A stretch of DNA of 64,000 nt from JBEKIK01 sp050013075. Lineage in GTDB: Bacteria > Planctomycetota > Planctomycetia > Pirellulales > Thermoguttaceae. The stretch spans positions 1-64,000 of the forward strand of contig JBEKFZ010000006.1 of the NCBI GenBank assembly GCA_050013075.1, in the 5' to 3' direction. Under the pieces are notes generated by a model that was not told the origin of the DNA, searched no databases, and saw only the letters and a list, made by a program, of their open reading frames with translations. The translations under genes were made by a program, and so were the position numbers. Below, one piece after another: positions 25,562 through 33,784 of the stretch (positions are counted from its first letter, which is position 1; each line of letters starts with the position of its first letter).

Positions 25562-27340
25562 TCATTCACCCTTGCGCCGCAAAGTGAAGCTCATAAAGTG
25601 CAGGCCGCTTGAATCGTCCGTCGCCATCGAGCCGCCGGGCGCAAGGTACTGCCGGATCACCTCGAACGGCGGCAGCGGATTATTTTGCAAGGTCGTATCC
25701 AGCGATTTGAAAAACGGATTCTTTTGGGCCTGTTTTTTCAACGACTCCCGGGTACTATCGGAGTTGATCATATCGTACCAGTACCTCAAGCCCTCCTCGG
25801 GCCGGCTGAAACCGAGCATCACCGGCTTGGCCCCGCCGCTTTGCCGCTTGATTTTATTGGCAATCAGTTTGAACTCCAGGTCGTCGCCCAGGGATTTCGC
25901 GTCCTCGGCCAACGTGCTCAGCACTTTTTCATACAGGCTGGGCCGGTTTGTAAACACAAAATAGTCGTCCACGATGCCGAAGCAAGGAATAGGCACCGGA
26001 GGCGGGTCCGGAACGTTTTGCGGAACGGGAATGTTCACGCGATAATAATCCTTGCCCGAGGAACTCTGCCGTGAAATCCGCTCGTCGAACCGCTTGGCCA
26101 GAGCGTCCAAGACCTTGCCGACCGCCTCGGTATCTTTAAGCTTCACCGCCACCAGCGTTACCCCGCTCACCATCGAGGCCGGTTTTTCGAACCAGGTGAT
26201 GTACGTTACGCGCCCTTCCAACGCCGGCAAGATTTGCTTTTCAAAATCGATGCCGGTGAGTGCAGTAAATCGCTGCTCTATCATTCTGGCAAAAACGCCC
26301 TCGCCGGACAGGCTGTCGTACATGGGGACCAGGGTTTTTAACGCGGTATCGAATTTCACGTGAATCGTCATATACGAGGCCACGTCGGTGGGGGCCCAGC
26401 GTTCTGGCGTGGACACGCCGGGTTCCAAGGCGATCATTTTTATGATGCCCGACCGCGGATTTTCCAAAAGCACGTGAAGGTGATTTATCGAATCGTACTG
26501 GCCGACGTCGTACATTATACTCCCGCCAATGGCCGAAAGCCCGTCCAACCCCAACACCGGCAATATGGCCACCGCAACGCGCAAGTCCACGTTTTGCTCG
26601 GCAATGCTTCGCATGATATTGATCGGATCGACAAACCAGATAATCTGGGGGCGTTCGTCCTTGGATCCCTGGCAACGATTCATGATCGTGCCGAAATTTT
26701 CGTTGTCCGAAAGGACCTTGCCCTTTTCACCGTTCCAAATCCCCAGGATTCTTTTTACGGCCTCAAGATTGTTGCCTCCCACAATAGTGCCGTCTTTCTC
26801 GAAAAAGGCCAGCAAACCGTTGTTCGGGCCGGTGAGAATGGTAATATTCATATCTTTAACGATTACCTCCTGCCTTTTAGCGCCTTTGCTAACGGCCGCA
26901 TCCGTGCCTCGCTGAAGCAGAATGCGGGCGTTGGCGATCTGATCGCCCGCGTCAAACAATAAAATCATGGCCGGCGGGGCGTCCTTGACCGCCACAAAGG
27001 CAAAGGTGACTTCGCCTTGCGGAATGGACACTATCTCCGGCAGCGATAACCCGATGCTCTCCCGCAGCGTGGCCACCAATTCGGTCAGTGAACTGTATAA
27101 CTGGACGACCACCGGTTTCATCTGCGGGTCCTGGGTCATGCGTCCCAGGCTGGTGTTCATAAAACGTTCGGCCAGTACCCGCGTGTCGGTGATGGAGATC
27201 AAGCCCAGCGTATTCTCGGGCAGCAGTTCCGCCGCCACCGGCCGCCCGGCATAAACCGAGGCCGCCAGAGCACAGGCCAAAATCGCCGTCCCCACGAAAC
27301 ATCGCAACACCCCGACAACCGCCATGCGACACGTAATCAT
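25562..27340 (-). CDS. Secreted planctomycete-type protein of unknown function
   Basis: A 592-residue protein with an N-terminal signal peptide (hydrophobic 10-30, ending ASVYAG). It contains repeated beta-rich motifs such as LLPENTLGLISITDTRVLAE, GLLAFFEKDGTIVGGNNLEA and CFGIVDDYFVFTNRPSLYE. This layout resembles the DUF3352-like exported proteins common in planctomycetes, in which two similar halves each carry an 'is it on display / LP.d...' strand set. No catalytic motif is visible. GGGGGAAATC upstream supports the ATG at 27340. It is the only gene on its transcript. Confidence 0.7.
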   Translation of the reverse strand: MITCRMAVVGVLRCFVGTAILACALAASVYAGRPVAAELLPENTLGLISITDTRVLAERFMNTSLGRMTQDPQMKPVVVQLYSSLTELVATLRESIGLSLPEIVSIPQGEVTFAFVAVKDAPPAMILLFDAGDQIANARILLQRGTDAAVSKGAKRQEVIVKDMNITILTGPNNGLLAFFEKDGTIVGGNNLEAVKRILGIWNGEKGKVLSDNENFGTIMNRCQGSKDERPQIIWFVDPINIMRSIAEQNVDLRVAVAILPVLGLDGLSAIGGSIMYDVGQYDSINHLHVLLENPRSGIIKMIALEPGVSTPERWAPTDVASYMTIHVKFDTALKTLVPMYDSLSGEGVFARMIEQRFTALTGIDFEKQILPALEGRVTYITWFEKPASMVSGVTLVAVKLKDTEAVGKVLDALAKRFDERISRQSSSGKDYYRVNIPVPQNVPDPPPVPIPCFGIVDDYFVFTNRPSLYEKVLSTLAEDAKSLGDDLEFKLIANKIKRQSGGAKPVMLGFSRPEEGLRYWYDMINSDSTRESLKKQAQKNPFFKSLDTTLQNNPLPPFEVIRQYLAPGGSMATDDSSGLHFMSFTLRRKGE

Positions 27341-27410
27341 GAGATTTCCCCCTTTATGATAATAAGCCTAGCAACATTAAGAGCCCGTTAAAAAATTTCC
27401 TTTCATCCAT

Positions 27411-27542
27411 GTAAAGCCGCGACCACCGCTCGCGGCTTTAATTGCCGCACGCGCTCACCTGACGGCGGGGGCAATAAACCGTAAACTCCCCTAGGGCGGC
27501 CATTGGCCACAACCAAAGCGCGACCACTGGTCGCGGCTTTAC
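27411..27542. repeat. Two family A palindromes (CGCGACC/GGTCGCG + GCTTTA)
   Basis: 27411-27440 has AAAGCCGCGACC opposed by CGCGGCTTTA, and 27515-27542 has AAGCGCGACC-ACT-GGTCGCGGC then TTTA. Another copy is at 13450-13475 and an interrupted one at 32517-32587. Confidence 0.75.
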
Positions 27543-28093
27543 ATAAGTCCTCTATTTTATATGTATATCATGGCGCCACACAAGATGGAGGCAATACATC
27601 CATGCCAGCAATGCTTAATTTAAGGGCATTGGGGTTAGAGTCTTTGTTTGAGGTTTGAGCGCGTTTTGCACGCATGTTTTTTTATTGCAAATTGAGTAAT
27701 TGCAAATTGCAAATTGCAAATTGAACAACCATAACCACTTGCGCGATTTGTCACTTTATTCCGTACATCGAGCTTTTAACTGAAAACTGTTTACTGAAAA
27801 CTGATAACCAACTACTATGAACTTTTTGGTTGCGGCCGTCAGGCCGCGCAAGAGTGAGGGCGAGTGTCGCCTGCTGGGAACCGGGTTGTCGAGTGGAGTT
27901 TGCGTCTTTCCAGTGCCGGCATGGAAACAATGACAAGATAATCATGCGGGGGCGATGCCCACGCTTGCGTTGGCATGTGGAGTCGGCTAGATTATTGCCG
28001 TAACCTGCCAGGGATTCATGAATTTTCTGAACAAATGAATTCGCTAAATGCAACCGAACCACTAGCGTGAACATGGCACCCAATGCCCTTAAT

Positions 28094-28165
28094 GCCCTCA
28101 CCCTAAGCCTCTCCGGGCACCGACGGGCACCATGCGGAGCATGGTCGGTTGGTCGGGAGAGGGGA
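28094..28165. repeat. Family E palindrome interrupted by palindrome H in its loop
   Basis: The two arms CCTCTCC (28108-28114) and GGGAGAGGGG (28155-28164) normally enclose four bases; here they enclose 40 bases (28115-28154) beginning GGGCACCGACGGGCACC and ending GCATGGTCGGTTGGTC. That insert is itself palindromic and also occurs in the loop of a family A copy at 32525-32575. Confidence 0.8.
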
Positions 28166-28196
28166 TTATCGATATAAACTCCAAGGACATTCAACC

Positions 28197-29513
28197 GTGT
28201 TTTTCTTCGACAACTTACACGATCTGAATACGCTCAATGCCAGGGCATTGGAAAATGTCCGTGCGCTGGTGGCGTGGAAACGGCAAGACGCCGGTTTGGC
28301 GAATAATGCATTTGATGCAAGGCCGATCCGCTCGGTGGGAATAATCGGGGCCGGGACCATGGGGGCGGAGATCGCCGCGGCACACATCAAACATCATTTG
28401 CCGGCGACCATCTTCGACAACAATCCGGCCGCCTTGGCCACGATTGCCGAGCGCACCTCCGCCGAACTTGCCGCGGGAGGCGAGAGTGGAGACGTTCGCG
28501 CATCGGTTGACCGGCTGCTTCGCCCTGCAACCGAACTGGCCGAAATTGCAAAATGCGATCTGATTATTGAATCCATTTTTGAAACGCTGCCGGCCAAGCA
28601 AGATCTACTGGGCCGCTTGCGGGAATTGCTCAATGCGGAGGCTATTTTGGCTTCAAATACCTCGACCATCACAATTGGAAAACTGGCCGAGAGCATGACC
28701 TCGCCGGAGCGATTTTGCGGCCTGCATTTTTGCCACCCGGTGCGCGAGCGCCCGCTTGTGGAAATCGTCCGGGGTGCGAAAACCGGCGACGAAACCATCG
28801 CCGCACTGGTCGCTTACGCCAAAAGCATCGACAAGTTGCCCGTAGTCGTGGCCGACGGTCCCGGGTTTTTGGTCAACCGTTTGCTTTTGCCGTATCTTGC
28901 CGAGGCCCTGGAGTTGCTCATGGAAGGGGCCTCGATCGAGACGGTCGAAAGCGCCGCCATCGAGTTCGGCATGGCCAAGGGGCCGTTTGGCTTGATGGAT
29001 GAAATCGGTCTTGATACCACTCTCCAAGCCGGCTGGTGCATGGCGGCGGCCTTTCCGGATCGGATTCCCATTTCGCCGTTGCTCATTGCGCTCATCAAGT
29101 TGGGAAGGTTGGGGCAAAAGTCGGGGGCGGGGTTTTTTTCATACGCCGATCCGTCCTCAAAGGCAAAACCCGCTAAACCAGATCCGGCCACGATAGAAAT
29201 CGTAGCCCGCTGGGTAAAAACATCCCACAAGCGCTCGGCTGAAGACATCATTCTCAGATTGTTGTTGCCCATGATTTTAGAGGCCACGCGGATCCTGGAA
29301 GACGGCGAAGTGCGCGATCCGCGGGATATCGACTTGGGTGTTATCTTCGGGCTGGGTTTTCCGGCCCGGCGCGGCGGTCTGCTGTGGTGGGCCAATACGA
29401 TCAAACCGGCGGCGCTCGTGGAAATGCTCCGCCCGCTGGAGTCGATCGGTCAGAGATGGCATCCTACGAGGCTGCTTATGGAAATGGCCGCCCAAGGCGG
29501 ACGGTTTTACTAA
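28197..29513 (+). CDS. 3-hydroxyacyl-CoA dehydrogenase
   Basis: A 438-residue enzyme oxidising 3-hydroxyacyl-CoA to 3-oxoacyl-CoA with NAD. After a ~40-residue N-terminal linker like the one that joins hydratase and dehydrogenase in FadB/FadJ, the NAD fold shows GIIGAGTMGAEIAAA. This is followed by SNTSTITIGKLA, GLHFCHPV (catalytic His), DGPGFLVNRLL, and two 3HCDH C-terminal helices blocks (FGMAKGPFGLMDEIGLD; GVIFGLGFPARRGGLLWW). There is no enoyl-CoA hydratase domain, so the FadB-like activity seems split; a hydratase gene is not in the window. GTG at 28197 with AAGGA nine bases upstream is the chosen start. Confidence 0.9.
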   Translation: MFFFDNLHDLNTLNARALENVRALVAWKRQDAGLANNAFDARPIRSVGIIGAGTMGAEIAAAHIKHHLPATIFDNNPAALATIAERTSAELAAGGESGDVRASVDRLLRPATELAEIAKCDLIIESIFETLPAKQDLLGRLRELLNAEAILASNTSTITIGKLAESMTSPERFCGLHFCHPVRERPLVEIVRGAKTGDETIAALVAYAKSIDKLPVVVADGPGFLVNRLLLPYLAEALELLMEGASIETVESAAIEFGMAKGPFGLMDEIGLDTTLQAGWCMAAAFPDRIPISPLLIALIKLGRLGQKSGAGFFSYADPSSKAKPAKPDPATIEIVARWVKTSHKRSAEDIILRLLLPMILEATRILEDGEVRDPRDIDLGVIFGLGFPARRGGLLWWANTIKPAALVEMLRPLESIGQRWHPTRLLMEMAAQGGRFY

Positions 29514-29587
29514 CCTTGACTACGCCCGCCAAAACCGGACAATAAACTTTTTCCGACAAGTTTCTCCTTTTAAAGGGGGAGTCTATC

Positions 29588-30328
29588 GTGGCTAAATTTG
29601 CCGTAATTCTCCCTGCCGCCGGGCGCAGCAGCCGGTTCAAGGACAAAAACTATAAAAAGCCCTTCGTTCCCATGGCCAACAAAGCCGTGTGGCTTCATTC
29701 GGCCGAGCGATTTTTGGGGCGGGACGATGTGGTGCAAACCATTTTGGTTATTTCGCCGGAAGATCGGGAGGATTTTACGTCCAAGTTCGGCGCTAATATT
29801 GCTATTCTCGGTATCGAAGTGGTCGACGGCGGGGCCCAACGGGCCGACTCGGTCCAGGCGGCCCTGGCAAGGGTGAAACCCCAGGTCGATTTCGTATGTA
29901 TTCACGATGCTGCCCGGCCCTGCATCTGCAATCAGTGGATCGATCAGATTTTTTCCGCCGCCGAACAGAGCGGCGCGGCTATTTTCGCCATTCCCGTCGC
30001 CGGAACGCTGAAACGGGTGGGCGCCAATCACGAGATCGAAGAAACCGTCGCGAGGCAAGGGCTTTGGGAGGCCCAAACACCCCAGGTATTCCGCCGCGAG
30101 TTGATCCTTGAGGCATACGCCAAGCGCCAAGGACTGCAAGCCACCGACGATGCGCAACTGGTCGAGCGGATCGGTCACAAGGTGACGGTCGTGCCCGGCT
30201 CGCCCGTGAATCTGAAAATCACCACCCGCGAAGATTTGCGTTTGGCTGAACAAGCCTTAAGGGCCTTGCCTAAGCCCAAAATCCTCGGCGGCATGAATCC
30301 GTTTGCCGACGACGACAAATGGCGGTGA
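29588..30328 (+). CDS. ispD: 2-C-methyl-D-erythritol 4-phosphate cytidylyltransferase
   Basis: A 246-residue IspD of the non-mevalonate isoprenoid pathway, forming CDP-methylerythritol. The nucleotide-binding N-terminus VILPAAGRSSRF, the CIHDAARP motif and GLWEAQTPQVFRRELILEAY with the following TDDAQLVE are intact. The C-terminus after VNLKITTREDL has a ~25-residue extension. GTG start with AGGGGGAG upstream. It may be cotranscribed with the hydroxyacyl-CoA dehydrogenase (74-bp spacer) and tyrS (47-bp spacer); ispF is absent. Confidence 0.93.
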   Translation: MAKFAVILPAAGRSSRFKDKNYKKPFVPMANKAVWLHSAERFLGRDDVVQTILVISPEDREDFTSKFGANIAILGIEVVDGGAQRADSVQAALARVKPQVDFVCIHDAARPCICNQWIDQIFSAAEQSGAAIFAIPVAGTLKRVGANHEIEETVARQGLWEAQTPQVFRRELILEAYAKRQGLQATDDAQLVERIGHKVTVVPGSPVNLKITTREDLRLAEQALRALPKPKILGGMNPFADDDKWR

Positions 30329-30375
30329 AAATATTTTTATAATTACTCCAATCCACTGACCACTCTCCACTAATA

Positions 30376-31656
30376 ATGGACATTTTTAAAGAATTATCCT
30401 GGCGCGGTTTGATCAATCAAACTACCGACGATATTAATCTGCAGCGGTTTTTGCGGGAGAAGCCGCGGACGGTTTACGTCGGATTCGATCCCACGGCCGA
30501 CAGCATGCACGTGGGCCACTTGATGGCGCTCATGATCTTGCGGCGGTTTCAGCGGGCCGGGCACAGGCCGATCGCGCTAGTGGGCGGGGCCACGGGAATG
30601 ATCGGCGATCCGAGCGGGAAAAGCGAGGAGCGAAACCTGCTCTCGCTCGATACGCTGCGGGCCAATGTCGCCGGCATGGAAACCCAATTGCGGCGATTCC
30701 TGGATTTCGATTGCGGAGCGAATTCGGCCGTGCTGGTAAACAACTACGACTGGATGGAAAAATTCGGATACCTGGAATTTTTGCGCGACATAGGCAAGCA
30801 TTTTCCAGTCAACGTCATGCTCACTAAAGAATCGGTCCGCAACCGGCTGGAAAAGACCGACGCCGGATTGAGTTACACCGAGTTCAGTTACATGCTGTTG
30901 CAGGCCTACGATTTCGTATATCTTTTCGACAATTTCGGCTGCGAGTTGCAGGCGGGCGGGAGCGACCAGTGGGGAAACATCACCGCCGGCATCGATCTGG
31001 CCCGGCGTTTGCGCGGCGTGCAGCTTTACGGCATGACTTGCCCGCTTCTGACTAAAAGCGACGGCGCGAAAATGGGCAAAACAGAGTCGGGCGCGCTGTG
31101 GCTGGCGGCGGACAAGACCAGCCCGTACCAGTTCTATCAATACTGGATCAACCTGGACGACGCCGACGTGGGCAAATGCCTGCGTTTTTTCACCGATCTG
31201 GATCAGGCGGAAATAAACACGATTTTGGACCACCATCAGGCCGATCCGGGCGCCCGGGCGGCCCAGCGCCGGCTGGCGGCGGAACTGACCCGGTTGGTCC
31301 ACGGCCCCGATGGCTTGGACATCGCCCAACGGGCAACGGACGTGTTCTTCGGCGCGGAGATCAGCGAACTTTCCGACGCCCAATTGGCCGGCATTTTCGC
31401 CGACGTGCCCAGCAAGGAACTTCCCCGCGGTCGGCTCTCGGGCACGGGTCTGTCGATTATCGACGCCCTGTGCGAAGCCGGATTGGCCAAATCGAAAAAC
31501 GAAGCCCGGCGGATCGTCGTGCAGGGCGGCGCTTACGTTAATAACCGCCGCATCGAAGGAATCGAAACCCAACTTACCGCCGCCCAACTGGCCGGAGAGT
31601 CGGTAATGGTATTGCGTTCGGGCAAAAAGAACTATGCTCTGTTGAGGTTCGTTTAG
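30376..31656 (+). CDS. tyrS: Tyrosyl-tRNA synthetase
   Basis: A 426-residue bacterial class Ic synthetase. The HIGH-type motif is HVGHL (in TADSMHVGHLMAL), the KMSKS loop is KMGKTES (KMGKT), and the substrate pocket shows YTEFSYMLLQAYDF and GGSDQWGNITAGIDL. An S4 RNA-binding domain occupies about 360-420 (LCEAGLAKSKNEARRIVVQG). Length matches the TyrRS class of E. coli (~424). The next gene starts three bases after the stop, so translation is probably coupled. Confidence 0.96.
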   Translation: MDIFKELSWRGLINQTTDDINLQRFLREKPRTVYVGFDPTADSMHVGHLMALMILRRFQRAGHRPIALVGGATGMIGDPSGKSEERNLLSLDTLRANVAGMETQLRRFLDFDCGANSAVLVNNYDWMEKFGYLEFLRDIGKHFPVNVMLTKESVRNRLEKTDAGLSYTEFSYMLLQAYDFVYLFDNFGCELQAGGSDQWGNITAGIDLARRLRGVQLYGMTCPLLTKSDGAKMGKTESGALWLAADKTSPYQFYQYWINLDDADVGKCLRFFTDLDQAEINTILDHHQADPGARAAQRRLAAELTRLVHGPDGLDIAQRATDVFFGAEISELSDAQLAGIFADVPSKELPRGRLSGTGLSIIDALCEAGLAKSKNEARRIVVQGGAYVNNRRIEGIETQLTAAQLAGESVMVLRSGKKNYALLRFV

Positions 31657-31659
31657 GTC

Positions 31660-32334
31660 ATGTCCCGTAGACTTTGCCTTACACTATGGATCGGTTGCGG
31701 CGTGCCGGCGGTACTGATTGCCGCGCTTGTAGGGGTGTTTGCGGCTTTGCGATTCGAGCCAAAATTTTATCGCGACGCCTTGGCGGTCGCGTACGAAGCG
31801 CGGGAAGAAGGCAGCGATCAAATGTTGCAACGGATGGCCGCCTTGGTTAGCGACGTGCGCAAGCCCGGCAAGTGGCAGGCGCGTTTCACGGCCGAACAGA
31901 TCAACGGCTGGCTGGCGGTCGATTTCGTAAAAAACCATCATGGGGCATTGCCGCCGCTGTTTCACGATCCCCGAGTGTCAATCGAGCCGGAGGGCATTGT
32001 GCTGGCCTGCCGTTATGAGGGATGGATTGTTTCCACGGTGTTGACATTGATCGTCGAGCCGTACGTGCCCGAGGAAAACATGCTGGCATTGCGAATAGTG
32101 CGGGTCCGGGCGGGCCTGGTGCCCATGCCATTGGAAAAAGTGCTCGACGGCATTTCCGATGCGGCGCGGCGGTCAGAGTGGCGGTTGGAGTGGCGTCAGA
32201 GCGGCGGCGATCCGGTGGCTTTGCTATCCACGCCTCCGCCGGATAACGCGGGCGATTTGGCGGTGAAGATCGAAACAATCCGCCTGGGCAAGGGTGATAT
32301 TTTTGTGTCCGGCTCCACCGAGAGAAAAAAATAG
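31660..32334 (+). CDS. Membrane-anchored protein downstream of tyrS
   Basis: A 224-residue protein with one N-terminal membrane helix (about 8-30) and an extracytoplasmic domain. The pattern WQARFTAEQINGWLAVDF then SIEPEGIVLACRYEG resembles the YpmS/DUF2140-like exported domains, a weak match by eye. It begins three bases after tyrS, an unusual partner, and is followed by a strong hairpin that may end the transcript. Function unknown. Confidence 0.7.
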   Translation: MSRRLCLTLWIGCGVPAVLIAALVGVFAALRFEPKFYRDALAVAYEAREEGSDQMLQRMAALVSDVRKPGKWQARFTAEQINGWLAVDFVKNHHGALPPLFHDPRVSIEPEGIVLACRYEGWIVSTVLTLIVEPYVPEENMLALRIVRVRAGLVPMPLEKVLDGISDAARRSEWRLEWRQSGGDPVALLSTPPPDNAGDLAVKIETIRLGKGDIFVSGSTERKK

Positions 32335-32345
32335 CGCATTGCACC

Positions 32346-32380
32346 GTGCTGGGGCGGCAGTTTAATTGCCGCCCCAGCAC
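32346..32380 (+). terminator. Strong hairpin downstream of tyrS operon
   Basis: GTGCTGGGGCGGCAG pairs with its near-exact complement TGCCGCCCCAGCAC around TTTAAT. No T-run follows, so it is either a factor-assisted terminator or a repeat. Confidence 0.5.
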
Positions 32381-32382
32381 GT

Positions 32383-32490
32383 TTATTGATACTCAGGAAA
32401 AGAATACCGCAGGAAAAGTCAGAGCCGGGGCGTGTCGCCCCGGTAATTCCGCACCTGACACGGCCCGGCTCTGAGGCGAAAACGCTACAT
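32383..32490. repeat. MITE-like repeat, copy c (right end lost)
   Basis: Left end TTATTGATACTCAGG and the core GAGCCGGGGCGTGTCGCCCC...ACACGGCCCGGCTC are present, but the right terminal inverted repeat is missing after ACATTG, where a family B palindrome (32492-32512) begins. Confidence 0.75.
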
Positions 32491-32516
32491 TGCCGCGAAA
32501 CCGCAAGCGATTTTCG

Positions 32517-32587
32517 GCGCGACCGACCAACCGACCATGCCGATCAATGCTGCGCATCGGTGCCCGATGGTGCCCGTCGCGGCTTTA
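32517..32587. repeat. Family A palindrome interrupted by palindrome H in its loop
   Basis: GCGCGACC (32517-32524) and GTCGCGGCTTTA (32576-32587) are family A arms that elsewhere enclose 3 bases. Here 51 bases (32525-32575) separate them. The reverse complement of those bases begins GGGCACCATCGGGCACC and ends GCATGGTCGGTTGGTC, like the insert at 28115-28154. Confidence 0.8.
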
Positions 32588-32938
32588 TGGGATGAAAGAA
32601 AATACCCAATCGGTTTTTATATCTCCTCTTTGCACAAGCGTTACCTTGCCCATGAGTTTTTCACCCTTTAATTGCACAATCAGATCCGACTCGGATTGGT
32701 GCTCTACCTCATACGTGCCGCGATCCCAAGGGGTGACGGAACCACGATCGCCTGAGATGGGGCCTTCGTATTCGAGGTAACTCAGACGATGGTCGGCAAG
32801 TAATTCGGCCTCCATGTCCGCCCCGGCCCCGGGCGCTTGCGTCAAGGACCAAGTCTTTAGCGCGCCGCCCATATCGAGCATAAAATCGAAATGCTCACCG
32901 CCAGTGGTTTCGTGCCGGAGGATAACGTAACGAGGCAT
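32585..32938 (-). CDS. Stand-alone LigD-type 3'-phosphoesterase domain protein
   Basis: A 117-residue protein matching the phosphoesterase (PE) domain usually found at the N-terminus of the NHEJ ligase LigD, which trims 3' ends of DNA breaks. The metal-site pattern RHETTGGEHFDFMLDM parallels the LigD PE motif H-x-x-x-x-x-H-x-D-x-R/M-L, and GALKTWSL and the C-terminal strands fit the fold. There is no ligase, polymerase or ku gene adjacent. Such free-standing PE proteins occur in planctomycetes. Its stop lies next to a repeat cluster. Confidence 0.75.
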   Translation of the reverse strand: MPRYVILRHETTGGEHFDFMLDMGGALKTWSLTQAPGAGADMEAELLADHRLSYLEYEGPISGDRGSVTPWDRGTYEVEHQSESDLIVQLKGEKLMGKVTLVQRGDIKTDWVFSFIP

Positions 32939-32973
32939 AATTTCCCAATGCCACCGGCCGCAAGCGGCCGGGC

Positions 32974-33102
32974 TATTGGGTCTCAGGTAATAATTGTCGT
33001 GTTTTCACCTCAGAGCCGGGCCGTGTCGGGTGCGGAATTACCGGGGCGACACGCCCCGGCTCTGACTTTTCATACGACATTCTTTTTCTGACTCTCAATA
33101 AA
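32974..33102. repeat. 129-bp MITE-like repeat, copy d
   Basis: Ends TATTGGGTCTCAGGTAA and CTGACTCTCAATAA, subterminal GTCGTG/ACGACATT, core GAGCCGGGCCGTGTCGG... with CACGCCCCGGCTCTGA. Just left of it GGCCGCAAGCGGCC is a further small palindrome. Confidence 0.8.
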
Positions 33103-33106
33103 CTAA

Positions 33107-33727
33107 CTACTCTCCACTCTCCACTAATTTTGCGGCGGCTTGGCGGATGGCGGTTTGCACTTCGTCTATCGAAGCGGCGGCATTTATTACCACGATCCCG
33201 GGGCGCCGGCCGGCTTCGGTCAGAAAACCCTCGCGAACCCGGGCGTGGAACGCGGCGCCTTGTTGTTCCATGCGGTCGAGTTGCCGGTTGATGCGTCCGG
33301 CGGCCGTCTTTGCGGGCAGGTCCAGGACAATGGTCAAATTGGGCATCAATCCGCCGGTAGACACCTGGCCGACCTGCCAAAGGGTTTCCACGTCCAGCCC
33401 GCCGCCGTAGCCTTGATAGACTACGTTAGCCAGAAGAAAACGATCGCTCACCACGATTTTGCCTTGCTCGAGTGCGGGGCGAATGATTTCCTCGACCAGT
33501 TGCGCCCGGGCGGCCATATATAGAAGCATTTCGCTGCGGCGGTGGATTGCCAGATCGTGCCGATTGAGCAGTATTTCCCGCACGGCATCGCCCAGTTGCG
33601 TGCTGCCCGGATCGCGGCAGGCGACCACGTCTCGGCCTTGCCCGCGCAACCACTGGCAAAACATTTCGGTTTGCGTAGATTTGCCGACCCCGTCGCCGCC
33701 GTCGATGGAAAAAAATAGTCCGGGCAT
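33107..33727 (-). CDS. tmk: Thymidylate kinase
   Basis: A 206-residue dTMP kinase. The P-loop is SIDGGDGVGKSTQ, the DRX-type motif is SDRFLLANVVYQGYGGG, and the lid contains RINRQLDRMEQQG. The catalytic CRDPGSTQLGDAVREILL segment replaces the usual T-REPGGT with RDPGST, a modest variant. Length is normal. It lies upstream (in transcription) of nothing obvious; the next gene on the strand is ~60 bp away, with a family B palindrome between. Confidence 0.94.
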   Translation of the reverse strand: MPGLFFSIDGGDGVGKSTQTEMFCQWLRGQGRDVVACRDPGSTQLGDAVREILLNRHDLAIHRRSEMLLYMAARAQLVEEIIRPALEQGKIVVSDRFLLANVVYQGYGGGLDVETLWQVGQVSTGGLMPNLTIVLDLPAKTAAGRINRQLDRMEQQGAAFHARVREGFLTEAGRRPGIVVINAAASIDEVQTAIRQAAAKLVESGE

Positions 33728-33756
33728 AGTGGTGAGTGTTAAGTTGTAAGTGTTAA

Positions 33757-33779
33757 GCGCGAAACCGCAAGCGGTTTAT
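33757..33779. repeat. Short palindrome, family B
   Basis: GCGCGAAACCGCAAGCGG followed by TTTAT, between tmk and the WYL gene, an exact core match. Confidence 0.8.
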
Positions 33780-33784
33780 AATCT

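Larger units (their letters stand above)
27341..28196. other. 850-bp spacer rich in repeats
   Basis: Holds two family A palindromes (27411-27440; 27515-27542), a CCGTAAACTCC segment, a CAAATTG heptamer tract (27684-27726), a GCGGCC-GTCA-GGCCGCGC hairpin near 27834, and a family E copy interrupted by palindrome H (28094-28165). A minus-strand reading frame at 27751-28194 shows no family and runs through repeats, so it is not called. Confidence 0.6.

Noticed and set aside
27751..28194. A 147-codon minus-strand frame
   Set aside because: It passes through several repeats (family E/H) and low-complexity text with no family resemblance.
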